Shown: positions 43,857-58,089 of the stretch, in pieces | How positions within the stretch are numbered: the stretch's first letter is position 1 | Layout: every line of letters begins with the position of its first letter | Origin: Chaenocephalus aceratus | Lineage: Eukaryota > Chordata > Actinopteri > Perciformes > Channichthyidae | DNA: 64,000 nt | Direction of reading: 5' to 3' | Assembly (NCBI GenBank): GCA_023974075.1 | Contig: CM043791.1 | Coordinates: 7,991,767-8,055,766 of the forward strand | The notes under the pieces: model-generated | Database searches by the model: none | Seen by the model: only the letters and a program-made list of their open reading frames with translations | Told to the model about the DNA's origin: nothing | Position numbers and translations under genes: made by a program

Positions 43857-44870
43857 TTCCCCGTTCAGAGACCCAGGTCGTCGCACGCATCTCTGCTTGT
43901 CTAGCTGACATCTCTCAGTGGATGTCTGCTCACCACCTCAAGCTGAACTGAACTGCTTTTCCTTCCGGGAAAAGATTGTCCCACTCTTGACCTAACAATC
44001 AACATCGGCACCTCTGTTGTTTCCCCGACTCAGACTGCAAGGAATCTGGGTGTGATCCTAGATAACAACCTGTCCTTCACTGCAAACATCGCTGCTACAA
44101 CCCGCTGCTGCAGATACACGCTTTACGACATCAGGAGGATACGTCCCCAGCTGACCCAGAAAGCGACGCAGGTTCTGGTCCAGGCTCTCGTCAGCTCACG
44201 CCTAGACTACTGCAACTCCCTCCTGGCTGGTCTACCTGCATGTGCCATCCGACCTCTGCAGCTCATCCAGAATGCAGCGGCTCGTCTGGTCTTCAACCTT
44301 CCTAAATTCTCCCACACCACGCCGCTCCTCCGCTCCCTTCACTGACTTCCGGTAACTGCTAGAATCCACTTCAAGACACTGGTACTTGCGTACCATGCTG
44401 CGAATGGATCTGGCCCTTCCTACATCCAGGACATGGTTAAACCGTACACCCCAGCACGTGCACTCCGCTCTGCATCAGCCAAACGGCTCGCTGCACCATC
44501 GCTGCGAGGGGGACCCAAGTTCCCATCAGCAAAAACACGTGGGTTTGCTATCCTGGCTCCAAAATGGTGGAAGGAGCTCCCCATTGACATCAGGACAGCA
44601 GAAAGCTTACACATCTTCCGGCACAGACTGAAAACTCATCTCTTTCGACTCCACTTCGAGCGATAGAATTACTAACAAAGCACTTATATACTAATAAAGG
44701 ACTGGCTTATCTAAAGCCAGTTGAGAAGCACTTGAAATGTTTTGGCTCTATGAAACCTGATGTACTTATATGATTCTGTTTTCTTCAAGTTTGTATCTTC
44801 TTGGTTGAATGCACTTATTGTAAGTCGCTTTGGATAAAAGCGTCAGCTAAATGTAATGTAATGAAAAGAC
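43857..44870 (+). mobile_element. L2-type LINE 3' fragment
   Basis: Coding remains run from about 43861 to 44666: ARISACLADISQWMSAHHLK, NLGVILDNNLSFTANIAAT, ALVSSRLDYCNSLLAGLPA, IQNAAARLVFNLPKFSHTTP and, after a TGA, FKTLVLAYHAANGSGPSYI then ILAPKWWKELPIDIRTAESL and RHRLKTHLFRLHFE. A characteristic L2 tail follows (GTAAGTCGCTTTGGATAAAA, GCGTCAGCTAAATG, then TGTAATG repeats) to about 44870. A stop, a frameshift near 43950 and 5' truncation make it dead. Confidence 0.93.
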
Positions 44871-44899
44871 CTGAGAAAAATAGCAAATGAAAAACATCG

Positions 44900-46640
44900 G
44901 CAACCAAACAACCCAGCCTTACGCATTAAAAAATGGTAAGATATTAACTTGTTTCATCGATTTCAAGAAAGCTTTGGACTCTATTTGGCACGAAGGGCTC
45001 TATTATAAACTGAATTCTTCACCCAGAGAAGAGGCGTTCATCAGGGTTGCAATTTAAGTCAGACTTTATTTAATGTATATATAAATGAACTTGCTGTTCA
45101 GTTGGATCACTGTGCTGCTCCTGGCCTCTCCCTCCTAGAGAGAGAGGTGAAGTGTCTGCTTTATGCTGATGACCTTGTTCTGCTGTCTCCTACTGAACAA
45201 GGACTACAACAACAGCTGGACACAGTAGACCAGTACTGTAAGGACTGGGCCCTGGCAGTCAATATGAAGAAAACTAATGTCATGGTTTTCCAAAAACGCC
45301 CAGATGTCAGGAGAACAAATACCAGTTTACCATAAATAATCATCATTGAACATAGTATGAGTTATACCTGCCTCGGTTTAACCATAACAGCATCGGGAAG
45401 TTTCAACATGACAGTGAATGCACTCAAAGAAAAAGCCAGAAGAGCTCTAAATGCAATTAAGAGAACATTTTATAATGTCCAAATTCCAATCTGGCTTAAA
45501 ATCTTTGATAGTGTGATCCAGCCCATTGCGCTGTACGGTAGTGAAGTGTGGGGTCCACTCAGTCACCAGAGCTATGCCCGCTGGGACAAACATCCAGCAG
45601 AGTCTTTACATGCAGAATTCTGCAGATACATTTTACGTGTTCAGAGAAAAACACCAACACATGCATGCAGAGCAGAATCAGGCAGATACCCACTGATCAT
45701 CAACTCAAAAGAGAGCACTAACATTCTTTAACCACCTTAGGTCCAGCCCCGAGACCCCCTCCACTCCAAAGCCCTCCAGAGCCAAGAGCTGACCCAGAGA
45801 AGAGTCCCCTATGGCAGCTGGTGCTGAGGCTAGCTGCCCCCTCTCAGAGCCACTCTGACCAGTCTCTCAGCAGCACTACTCTCCAAACACCAATCGCAGT
45901 CAAACGCATTATAACACAATGTAAAGACAACTATTTACAACATTGGGAAGACGAGACGAGAAGCCAGAGCAGATTAGAATGTTACCTGGCTCTGAACAGA
46001 GAGTACGAGCTTGCAGAATATCTCTCTACTGTCAGAGATAGAAAGCAGAGACAGATCCAACTAACAGGCTCAGTGACCACAGACTGGCAATCGAAACAGG
46101 AAGACTCAAAAGATCCTGGCAACCAAAAGAGAACAGAATATGTGGTCACTGTACGACTGCACTTCCTCCTGACGTGCCAAACATTCAACGAAATAAGGGA
46201 CATTTACTGGAACAAGTTGAACTCTGTAATCCCAGGTTTCAAGGAGGTTAATGACCACACACACACACACACACACGCACGCACGCACGCACACTACCTC
46301 CACCTCCATCTCTGCCTGCCACCAGGTCAAGATACACACGGCATATCACCATCAACCCAGCCAGCAAGGAGGTCTCGTGGAGGTCTCGTAGAGCGCCGTG
46401 ACCCCCCACCTACACTGCAGCCCATGCACCATCCCCCACCTACACAGCAGCCCATGCACCATCACCCCCACCTACACTGCAGCCCATGCACCATCACCCC
46501 CACCTACACAGCAGCCAGACCCACTGTCTTGGAAGACAGACAAAGACCTTGACACTGTCTTGATATTTATAATGAATTTTCCAGTTTCTTATATTTATAA
46601 AATAGTTGGTTGAAAAAAACATATTTATAATAAATTGTTT
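44900..46640 (+). mobile_element. I/Jockey-like LINE, 3' part with internal deletion
   Basis: CFIDFKKALDSIWHEGLYYK (palm motif A) at 44950 is followed, after an internal deletion, by RGVHQGCNLSQTLFNVYINE (motif B). Then come VKCLLYADDLVLLSPTEQGL (YADD catalytic box, ~45150) and CKDWALAVNMKKTNVMVFQK. Further on are IPIWLKIFDSVIQPIALYGS, ESLHAEFCRYILRVQRKTPT, and RLECYLALNREYELAEYLS with VRLHFLLTCQTFNEIRDIYW. Several stops and shifts split these. The clade is uncertain; the region downstream of YADD resembles I/Jockey-type fish elements. AATAAA-rich 3' sequence follows to about 46640. Confidence 0.85.
46396..46515. repeat. ~30-bp minisatellite
   Basis: Four copies of CAGCCCATGCACCATC followed by CCCACCTACAC(T/A)G, near the 3' part of the LINE. 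Confidence 0.9.
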
Positions 46641-48777
<2,137 letters not shown>

Positions 48778-49096
48778 CTCTTTTTATATTAATTTTTTAA
48801 TTTATTTATTTTTATTTATTGTTCTGTCTTTGTATACATGTATGTATGTAGGTAGGTAGTACGTGTATGTATGTGCATGTATACATGTGGGTATACATAT
48901 GAGTATATGGGTACAAGTATTACTGTTACTATTCTTTATTCCCTTATCTATACATTTTCTTTTAATATTATCTTCTATATTACTTTACCTTGACCTATAC
49001 AGGTATCTATCTTATTTATTTAGTTAGTTATTTATTTTACTAGCTAGGACCGGGAGGGAGGGAAAGGGGAAAAATAAATACAAATATTGACTTATT
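48778..49096 (+). mobile_element. L1-type LINE solo 3' UTR
   Basis: Nearly identical to the reverse complement of about 23700-24030: GTATACATGTATGTATGTAG, GGGTATACATATGAGTATAT, ATTACTGTTACTATTCTTTA and ACTAGCTAGGACCGGGAGGG. Only the 3' UTR is present, a severely 5'-truncated insertion of the same family as the L1 at 23667-25333. Confidence 0.93.
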
Positions 49097-50486
49097 CATA
49101 GTGCAGCTTTTCTGACTACAAACCTGCAGACATAAGATGTGGGACAGTATATAATGACATGTGGAGAAGTTATGAATAAAGCCATGAAATCCTTCTGAAA
49201 ATACATTACAAAAGAATTGTTTAGAAGAATAAACTGATAATTACTGCCACACGATACCGCCTTTCTCAAATTCAGTGTTTAACTCATTAACACACATTTA
49301 CATGAACCCATGTCTATGGGCTGGGGCCAGTACACTCATACAACTTTGGTGTACTCGACATTTCCAGGAACACAATTGGACTCCATTAGCTGCCATCTAG
49401 ACTTCAATGTTAACAAATCGAAACAAATAAATATCCATCAAAATAAGTAAGAGACCATGATTTGGCTTAAAAGAAGTATGTTTGTAACATCATAATACTA
49501 ATGTAAAATAATTATTGTTGACTTTACGTCTGACGTGACATGAACAGCGATCTCAAGTGGCTTTTTGTTCGATTGACAGATACACCCCGACCTGTCTCCC
49601 CCTCATAACCGTGTTGACACTGCAGTTTGGTGATTTTGGAACGCAATTTTCAGAAGACACAGCAGCTGTTGTGTAATTGTCCCCCTGTTCCCAGATACCA
49701 GCAATTTGGTGCGTATGTTGTTATCATACCCAATACAAACAATGGCAAAAACAACATCCAAGCTCCATTTGTCAAAATATGTTTGAAGGTTTATAGCTGC
49801 ATGGGGATATGAGAGAGAGAAGAGACAGCCGAGAGAGAAATCTGAATCAGATAACAGAGGGAGGCAATTACTACATCATGTGGGGGCTCCAAACAAGGCC
49901 CTAACAGAGCCAGACGGTGTGGTTTACCAGCCGTTTACACATTCTGTACACATCCTGTTTGTGTCATGCATACATCAGCAGCCGGTGGGGCAAAAGTAGG
50001 GACATGTGTTTTGATTAGGGGTTTAACATTGAAATGTAAAGGTCACCTATTATGCAAAATCCACTTTTTCATGTCTTTTATACATAAACAGACAGAGAAT
50101 CAGCACTTTTGAAACAGGGCTGAAACAGAGGGGATTATGGGATGCTCCAATGATCTGTTTGGTATTTCGAGCCCAACACTTCAGAGACATGTTTTGTGTA
50201 TAACTGAGAACTGTAATATATTGATGAAAGACAGTTTAATAGGGGACCTATACATTTGAGTAAAAAAAACACCTTAAATACCTTTAAAAGTATTTTAACA
50301 AGCTGTAGTGAGTCAGAGTCTGAGCTGGTGACCGTGGGGTTTATGGATATAATGACAGCTGTCAGTCACTCAGCTGTAGATAATGACTGTTTAGTCTGTG
50401 AGTCGGCAGAAAGAGGAAAATAAAACTCTTGTTCTGGGTCGTTTTTTATAGTCTCTGCTGACTGCACATTTACGCTTGGTCAAATA
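49097..50486. other. No gene; possible MITE at ~50035-50260
   Basis: AAGGTCACCTATTATGCAAA (50040) and TAATAGGGGACCTATA (50235) look like inverted ends of a further MITE. A diverged copy of the 35750 repeat is at 49338-49402. Confidence 0.45.
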
Positions 50487-50722
50487 AACCCTCCAGAAAA
50501 ACGCGGGCTAAAATCCTTGATTATGCGATCAAACATGCGGGTTTTATGTGATTTTGTGCGGTGAAATTGCGGGAAGTTGCGAAATATGCGGAAAACATAG
50601 ATATTGGGCTGTCTTATTATTTATTCTCTTCACACACAACCTGCCACTAACGTTAAACCCCTTTACTATTCAATTAAACACATTCAATGTTTATTTACTG
50701 TAAAAGCAATTGGGCTATTTTA

Positions 50723-50799
<77 letters not shown>

Positions 50800-51222
50800 C
50801 ACACACACACACACACCAAACACACACCACACACACACACACACACACACTCCTTATCTCTACTGTCTGTGCAGAATAGTTTTCCCCCAATTTCGTTGCA
50901 AGACATCGGGGTACTGCTTTGCCGGTCTTTAGCAGAAATGTTCGTCGGTAAATGAGATGGATTTGATTTTTTCATCTTGGTGTTTTCTCTCGTGTGAGTG
51001 TCCAAACGTTGACTCTACGGTGTTGTTTACCTCTGTGATGCGCAAGCTGATGACGTCGCATCATCATCATCACTTCACGTCAAGACGATTTAACTTTTTT
51101 TCTTCTAACTTTGTGTGGAAAAATGCGGGGGGGATTATGCGGCCCTTTTAAAAATCTGCGCCATTTTGCTGATTATGCGGTAAATCCTGCGATCGCAGAA
51201 TCGTGTTTTTCTGGAGGGTCTA
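50487..51222. mobile_element. hAT MITE with 8-bp target duplication
   Basis: Left end ACCCTCCAGAAAAACGCG and right end (reverse complement) TAGACCCTCCAGAAAAACAC. GTCAAATA flanks both sides (50479-50486, 51223-51230), the left TIR having lost 1-2 nt. GCGG/ATGCGG motifs recur subterminally. A long (CA)n sits inside. Confidence 0.85.
50727..50850. repeat. (CA)n microsatellite, interrupted
   Basis: CA tract with AACAC, CCAAAC and CACCAC interruptions near its 3' end, followed by the same 23-bp flank as 47884. Confidence 0.98.
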
Positions 51223-51230
51223 GTCAAATA

Positions 51231-52004
51231 TGCTTTATTAAATAAGAAATACTACTTTCTGACATTTTAAGACAAAGACAAAACAAGTGTGTGTCATTTG
51301 ATGCTGTCAGACAGGACACTCACAGGTAGTGTCACAGCCGAAATTTTGAACCACTCAAATCTATTCAACAAAAAATCGTGCTTTTCAGCATACAATATAC
51401 TTAAAGTGAAGTACAGTGCATATATCCCAGAATTAAAGTATGCTTTTAAAAAAGGTGTAATGAGACGATGGTCATCAAGTTTCTTGACTCAAAGCAGAAC
51501 TGAACATAAAAAGGCACACATGTATTGTACTCAATGAAAAGGCAGACTTGGAGCCAATCCACATGAAAAATGTGACATGCTGAAAAAACCCAACCCCAGA
51601 AGGGGGGTCTGGGGTCTGGAGATTTTTAGAAATACTAACATATAAGGGTCATTCCAGAATTGGAGGACATTTCATGTCCCCCATATAAAAAATATAATAA
51701 TCCATGCCCAAAATGCTAAAACATGCACATGTTGTGTTAAACATACTTGTCTTGAGACAAAATGTATATAGAGTTGTAGAAAAAGTGGTTTCAAAATATT
51801 ATTTAAATGATCAAATAGCTCTCGAACATCCCCTAAAATGGCATTTTTCTCTTGTCCCCGCTTCTTGGACCAACTTGCATGTCAAATATAACATTTAAAA
51901 TAGGGATTTTATTTACTTTTGTTGGTATTATTCTATTGATATATGTCTCTTGTAATGGTAAAATCAACGCCTACTGCATGCACAGCGTTAGGGCCTTCAA
52001 AATA
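51231..52004. other. No gene seen
   Basis: AGGGTCATTCCAGAATTGGA near 51646 may be a MITE end. No coding evidence. Confidence 0.4.
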
Positions 52005-52078
52005 AAAAGTTTGACTTTTTTCAAAACATCTGCGACCCACTCGAAACGGGTCCGCGACCCACCAGTTGAGAACCACTG
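52005..52078 (-). repeat. hAT terminus, solo
   Basis: On minus, CAGTGGTTCTCAACTGGTGG then GTCGCGGACCC is a common vertebrate hAT TIR. The partner end was not found. Confidence 0.6.
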
Positions 52079-53533
52079 CTCTAAAAGATCTCTGCTACTT
52101 GTTTCTGAGTTGTTTAAGTTTTGTTTCTTGGCAACCCTTCTCAGAGGAAGGAAAGCAGCCTTCAGAGGCAGCTCCCAAATCTGCTTGATCTGTATCTGTT
52201 TATGTTTACAACAGGGCCTGTTCCCCTACTGTTCCTCCCTCACCCCTCACCTCTTCACCCCATTTTTTTTATAAGCTATCATACCCACTTCATGATTTCC
52301 CTTGGTCTCTTAGTTTCCTCTATTTGTTTCCCCCCCCCCTTTGCTTTTGATTTGTTCATTTCTGCATGATGTCCCTGCCTCTCTTCAGTGGCGGAACAGA
52401 GCAGTGCACCGCTGTGTCTCAGAAAACCTCCCATGCAATAAGAGCTATAGGCTTCACTCTCTGCAGGAGGTGCATCACTCAATATTCCCGCAGGTGTGTG
52501 TGTTGAAATGAAAAGAATAAAATAAGCCTGGCCGTCAGTGCCAAGTAATTTCAGTTTTAAACAAGTCAATGGAGAAGTAGAGGGTAACAGAATGTCAAAT
52601 GTTATGAATTATTCTGATGTCAATCATATGCTTGAATTCAATGAATATGTGTATCTTGCTCTACTCAGAGATTGCAGTATTGCATGTGAATTGTAAAGTG
52701 CACAGCTGCAGGAGGAAGACACTCTAGGGATTCATAGAAAAAAGCCATCCCCCTGTTCCAATTAAACCAGTAAAGCATTGGTAATATGTCCAGCTCAGTG
52801 TGTGTCAGTGTGTGTGACCTCAACCCTGTTGTAGATTAAAACTCGAGGCCGGCTTGTGGAACAAACAGATGGACTCAGAGCATGACAGGCTGGTGCAACA
52901 GGCACTGGTCATTTTCACGGAGTGTTAAATCCAACATCACGTTGAACAAGAAACGCCACACACAATGCTGTCATTATTTTAAAAGAAAATATCTAATTGG
53001 AACACATTTTTACGGAACCCCTAAAGGGACTTTGAAAACTAAAAAAAGACAGAGAAAATAAATAAAGTCAGGAAAACTTTATTTATTTTTTTACTTTATT
53101 TTTTTTGAGAAAGTTACCGGTGCGCCAAGGAGGAAGTGGATCACATAGGAGACAACCATTTCATTGCAGACTGTTATGTTTACGTGGGGAAATGACAGTG
53201 CATACATTATTTGAGATATATTCGAACTCAGACTTAATTTTAAGGACCATTTCGGCCAGAGGTGATACAAAACGTGATCTGTCTCTTCAATGTGTCAACC
53301 ACAGACCTTATTTCGAGCTATTTTCCAAAATCCTATGGAGAAATTGCATTGCTTTTGTCGAAGGAACCGGAAGCGGTAAAAATGCTAACTTACTTCCGGG
53401 TTTTAGGACGCGTCATTGCGGTTCTCTATAGACGTCTATTTTACTCCATAATTACAAAATGAGCATCATGCTTTTTTCGACTACAGCGCGGTGCACGGTT
53501 TAAGCGTGCCATGCCGTGCCCGGCCCCGTTTTT
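52079..53533. other. No gene seen
   Basis: Mixed pyrimidine-rich and AT-rich DNA; nothing assigned. Confidence 0.45.
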
Positions 53534-54226
53534 TGGTTGCGTTTCCACTAGGCGTAGTTCCGGCAAGCGGGTACTTTTTCACAGTTTTTCTGGCTCTCCA
53601 AAATTGAGGTTCTTTTCGGGCCAACAACCGGGCTGAGTATGCTAAACCAGTGACAGAATCGCTGGCAACTACAACAAAATGAACATATTTTACCGTGATT
53701 TAATTGTAATGCACGTTTCAAAATGCCGAAGTAACAACATATTGATACTGGTTAGTAAAAACCATGAATTCATGCTTTGACAAGTCTGCAGACAGACGGC
53801 AGGCGAAAAACCTTTTAAAATGCGTGTTTTCTGAATGGAGATCGGCTAAGCTAACGCAGTATATGCTCTGACCGTCCACACTCACAACAACGGCCTACAG
53901 ACATAAATAAAGCAGCGACTGTATTCACCATGACACAGACAGTCTGTGGTTTGAACTTGTTTAACTTTTGTCTAGTTTCTGAACAGATATGAGGAGCTGT
54001 GAGCTGTGAGCTGTGAGCCGTGAGGGCTAACAGCTAATGGCTGATGTTGGTTTTGTGTTTCGCATTGAAGATGACGTCACGGCTCCGCCTACCACTGTGT
54101 TACTATAGATACTACCCCAGTTCCTAAACTGTAATGGAAATGCATCATAAAGTGAGCCTGGCCTAACAAGGCCTAACGAGGCCTAGCCATATGTGCCGAG
54201 CGAGGCCCTGCAGTGGAAAAGCACCA
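53534..54226. mobile_element. Harbinger-type MITE, copy 1
   Basis: Homologous over most of its length to 60234-60817 (GAACATATTTTACCGTGATT, AACCTTTTAAAATGCGTGTT, GAGATCGGCTAAGCTAACGC). The right end GTGGAAAAGCACCA is followed by TTA. The left end is degenerate (TGGTTGCGTTTCCAC). Confidence 0.8.
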
Positions 54227-54309
54227 TTAGAGTCTGTGTTTTAAGCATTAGACTGCAAATGTTAATCAAAATACTAGATTCTGAAGCCAGTTTCCGAAAA
54301 TATTTACAT

Positions 54310-54360
54310 CGGAGCTCTCTAGGGATATGTTAGAATCTAACATATCCCTATAGAGCTCCG
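54310..54360. repeat. Near-perfect palindrome, 25+1+25
   Basis: CGGAGCTCTCTAGGGATATG(TTAGA), one spacer base, then its reverse complement with one mismatch. Confidence 0.95.
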
Positions 54361-54487
54361 ACCATTTTTTTCAGTATGGAATATAAAATACTAACTTAAT
54401 CCTCAATCTTATGTGGCGAAACATTTTCCAGTGTGAATTTGACAACATGACTTATACATACATATTTTGCGCCCAGCAAAAGTTTGT

Positions 54488-54745
54488 GTTAACCCTAAAG
54501 ACGCATTGTCATCTAAGGCTGCATTAGTTAATGACTTAATAACAGACAATCAGATTGACTTATGTTTGCCTCACTGAAACCTGGTTGCGACATGAAGAAT
54601 ATGTGACACTAAATGAAGCCAGTCATATATTATACTCATGTTGCTAGAGTCACTGGTCGAGGAGGCGGAGTCGCAGCCATCTACGACTCAAGTCTTCTCA
54701 TAAATACAAAATCAAAAACAAAACTATAACTGTTTCGAAAGCCTG
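54488..54745 (+). pseudogene. LINE endonuclease (APE) fragment
   Basis: NPKDALSSKAALVNDLITDN then, after a shift, LTETWLRHEEYVTLNEAS, and TGRGGGVAAIYDSSLLIN. These are hallmark segments (TETWL, RGGGVA) of the endonuclease of CR1/L2-type LINEs. No reverse transcriptase adjoins it. Confidence 0.8.
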
Positions 54746-54772
54746 ATTCTTACCCCCTAATCCCACCAGGAG

Positions 54773-54843
54773 CGTCTGCGCTGCGCTGCGTCTGCGCTGC
54801 GCTGCGTCTGCGCTGCGCTGCGGCTGCGCTGCGCTGCGGCTGC
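54773..54843. repeat. CTGCG-rich tandem repeat
   Basis: Units of CTGCGCTGCG with TCTGCG/GCTGCG variants, about 15-16 bp period. Confidence 0.9.
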
Positions 54844-55539
54844 GGCGTTTTTAGCGATCGCGGCCACTCTAGTCAATGGGTGCTTGCTATCCACCAGACC
54901 CGCGGCGCTGCGCCATGACACCACTGGGGAGACAGATAGGAGACTATATAGGGGCGGAGTTAGGTGTAGGTCAGTGTAGGCTAATGGCAGCCATTACAGA
55001 AAGATTACCATTTACTGTCCCAGGAGGATATTTGTTTCACAGCTGGAACACAACAAAAACACAAGTAGACATACATAGATACACACATTCCAACGAGGAG
55101 CACCCTGTTAAAAATGTCCAGTTGCGACAACAATAATATCACTTTAAAAACGTGTATACTTGTTTTTTGGAAAATATTATGCTAAGAAATTAGCAAATGA
55201 GCCATTTAAATATTATTAAATAACTTGCAGACATTTCATTTTGCAAGGTGAATAGGGTAAAAAGATTATTACTAGATGTAGATAGAAATCCACTATTTAA
55301 CTTCCCCAGTTGATTTCTTATATTAAGACATACATTTGTACAATGATAAAACGGAAAAGTAATACCTATGTCCATATACAAAAGTTATATCTAATGATAC
55401 AAATGAAAAATCATCTAATGAAAACGTTTGATGAATGTAGGGGAACTCTACACTCATAGACAAAGGAAACAACTTTAGTAACAGATGATGCCCTCTGCAT
55501 TTGTCACACACATGTACACAGCACACACAGTGACATTTG
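54844..55539. other. No gene seen
   Basis: GC-rich start, then AT-rich. No recognised family. Confidence 0.4.
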
Positions 55540-55637
55540 ACCTCTGAACTGGGACCTCTCCAAGTACTAGTCCATACTCACTACGTCTGTTCAGGGACTT
55601 GAACCGGCCACCCTCCGGTTCCCAAGCCAAGTCCCTA
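55540..55637 (-). mobile_element. tRNA-derived SINE head (antisense)
   Basis: On minus: GGGACTTGGCTTGGGAACCG, then a box-B-like GGCCGGTTCAAGTCCC and TGGAGAGGTCCCAGTTCA. The head matches the SINE at 58410. Truncated after the tRNA-like part. Confidence 0.65.
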
Positions 55638-55730
55638 CATACAAAGGTCTTTCCTTTCTGCTTGTATTCAACTTTATGGAAGAAAGGGAAAAAAAGCCCA
55701 AACTCTCAAAATTGACCAGTTCATGAAAAA

Positions 55731-56168
55731 ATGATGTGTTTGCCTGTTAGTGCCTTGCCTTCATTTCGCTTAATTGTTCTAGCTGCTATTATACATCAGT
55801 TGTCACAGGGATGGAGAAAAAGAAGTGAAGTCCGCACAAAGAGGATTACAGAGAAGATTAAACGGTCTTCAATGTGGCCGTGGGGTAAAATCACTGGCGA
55901 CGTGTTGTCTTATCAGTTTGTGTTACACTACCAGCCCTCACCCTCAGTGATGTCATTGAAGCTGTCTCCTTGGATACGGGTAGTGGAGCATCTGATTGGA
56001 CAGTTAACCTCGGGGGCATCAGTGTGGACCGTCCTGCTGTTCCTCTTAGTGGGACTGATGGGAAATGTGCGCCAGAGTGACACGCTTTCATTTGGTCTGC
56101 CCGGCCGAAAGTATAATCCTCATGCAAACACATTTGGTCTTCGCTCTTACGTGCCTGGTAGACGATGA
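55731..56168 (+). CDS. 145-codon open frame, unassigned
   Basis: Begins MMCLPVSALPSFRLIVLAAI, with a second hydrophobic run (SVWTVLLFLLVGLMG, ~97-111) and a Gly/Arg-rich end RKYNPHANTFGLRSYVPGRR. I recognise no family, there is no clear promoter or splice context, and the length could occur by chance. Listed because it is the longest open frame outside a transposon in this part. Confidence 0.15.
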   Translation: MMCLPVSALPSFRLIVLAAIIHQLSQGWRKRSEVRTKRITEKIKRSSMWPWGKITGDVLSYQFVLHYQPSPSVMSLKLSPWIRVVEHLIGQLTSGASVWTVLLFLLVGLMGNVRQSDTLSFGLPGRKYNPHANTFGLRSYVPGRR

Positions 56169-56183
56169 GCGGCATCTCTTTAC

Positions 56184-56800
56184 TTTCTGTTTCACACTAG
56201 CACTTTCCTTGTTTTATTTATTTCTCCCTGCCTGTTTTTTTATTCAGTCACCTCTCTCAGTAGCAGTTCCTCTATATTCCAAAGTTCTATCTTCCATTAT
56301 CTTTTATTTCTTTGCATTTAGTGTTTGGACTTTCTTCCAGACTTCTTTCATTTGTTCTTTCTCGCAATTGAGTCCACTAACTTGTGAGAAAAAGGTTTAC
56401 TGATGTTATAAATCAAGTTAGAAGTAGGGTCTTCACATGTTCTCACAGACATCCATACAACCGGACATCCCTTCACTTGACCGACCTCTCCCTCTACTTT
56501 CTGTTTCTCATCTAGCACCCTCTTGTTTTTCTTTTCAGTCACATCTCATCAAACATCTCTCTCCTTTCCTCTTTTTTTTCTGTCTTCCCTTGAACATCAT
56601 CTTTCTCCTGTTCGTCTTTGCTAATAAAAGTAGTGATTAAGACCACATTGATTACTGGGGTTATCAAGTTCAGTGAGAAGTAGGGTCATTTTCTCATAGA
56701 CAATCTAACTTCCTTTGACTATGATGGCCTCGCCCTCTGTTTTCTGTTTTTCCCTCTAGCACCCTCCTTTTATCTTTTTTTTTTTCTGCCCTTTTATTTG
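56184..56800. repeat. Pyrimidine-rich degenerate tandem repeat
   Basis: CTTTCTGTTTC.CA.CTAGCAC recurs near 56188, 56500 and 56740. AAGTAGGGTC.T...TCTCA.AGACA recurs at 56422 and 56678. Unit about 240-310 bp. Confidence 0.75.
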
Positions 56801-57276
56801 TATTTGGTCACATCTTTCAACACATTCATTTAAATTGTGTGTGTTTCTTAGTGTATCTGTGCGCTTGCGTCTCTTAAATTACATTGTCTCACGCTGGTGG
56901 CCCTGATCTGTATTGAAATTCACCACGCACTGGTTCCACTGTTCAACCCCCATCTAGCAGTGGCTCAAGCTCTATGGAGAATGTGATGAATGAGCCGGAA
57001 AAAAACAATTCACATTTCAATATACAGCACGGCACCTCAAGTTCTCCAAGGTCAAGCCTTTTTCATTTGAAGTGCATTACTGCTCATATTGGCTATCAGC
57101 CTTTTCTCCTTGTAAAGGATATATCACTTATGGGATACACGATATTGGATTTTTGCCTGGATCCTATATTCTGATCATTCATAGCTCCTTTTGGCCGATT
57201 CCCCATGCCAATATACATATTTGGTAAATCGACCAAATTGCAAAGACTATCAAGTCTTTCCTGTAGTGGAATTAAC
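56801..57276. other. No gene seen
   Basis: Nothing assigned. Confidence 0.45.
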
Positions 57277-57487
57277 TAGGGCTGCACATTGTTAAAACTC
57301 TCCTAATGTTTGACTGATATTGCATTTGCGATATGATTAACGATATTGGAGGGATTCATAATTTTACAATGGTCAAGGTGGAGAAACTATCCTTTGCACA
57401 AAAACCTATATATCAAACTACAGGAAAGGGTACACCCCAAAAATCATAATAGGGCCCCTTTACATTTTGGTTGGTTGTGCAGCCCTA
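57277..57487. mobile_element. Short hAT-like MITE
   Basis: TAGGGCTGCACATTG and TAGGGCTGCACAACC (reverse complement) form TIRs. Flanks GAATTAAC and GATATAAA match at 5 of 8. It contains a scrap of the TTAA MITE family (CAAACTACAGGAAAGGG). Confidence 0.55.
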
Positions 57488-58089
57488 GATATAAACATAT
57501 GAATTCCTACTTATATCGTAAAGCCCCACCAGCAGATACAGATATAAATACATTGCTTTCAGATTATACTTTATTGGAGGCAGATACATATATTTCTTTG
57601 ATCAGTGGCACCAGAGGCGGATTTAGGATTGTAGGAGATCCGGGGCTTGAGCCCAAGTAGCCACCCCCTAGCGCCGCCTCTGAGTGGCACACATATCAGT
57701 CTCGGTATTACCAGCATTTCTATCCAATGCATTGTGTTATGGCCCAGACCTTTGTGGGTATTTGTGGATCTCATTCCATACCACTCGGTGACCACAATAT
57801 TGCTTCAGCAAGCGGTTATTGCCCCCTATCTGAGCCGGATCAGAATGGAGGTATCATTGTATTAGTGCACTATTGGAATAGATTGGAAGGGATTGTGTTT
57901 TCTTTAGAGCAATTGAGATAGCTGAAAGGGCAATCGTAAACAATGCAACCCTCAATCATTCTGCCTTGGTGGTGTTTTATAACGGTATGATCCAATACTT
58001 CAGAAGGTATTCACATCAGATATTTTTTAACTCGACCCGCCTGAAATAATCTCAAAGTTTACTCGAGGCTCCTAATGCCCTTTGCATGT
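57488..58089. other. No gene seen
   Basis: A possible hAT end (CAGAGGCGGATTTAGGATTG) occurs at 57611. Otherwise unassigned. Confidence 0.4.

Noticed and set aside
45821..46552. A separate 243-residue gene
   Set aside because: Its sequence is the C-terminal part of the I/Jockey-like LINE followed by a CA run and minisatellite.
50687..51005. His/Thr and Cys/Val open frames at the second CA tract
   Set aside because: Same microsatellite artefact inside a hAT MITE.
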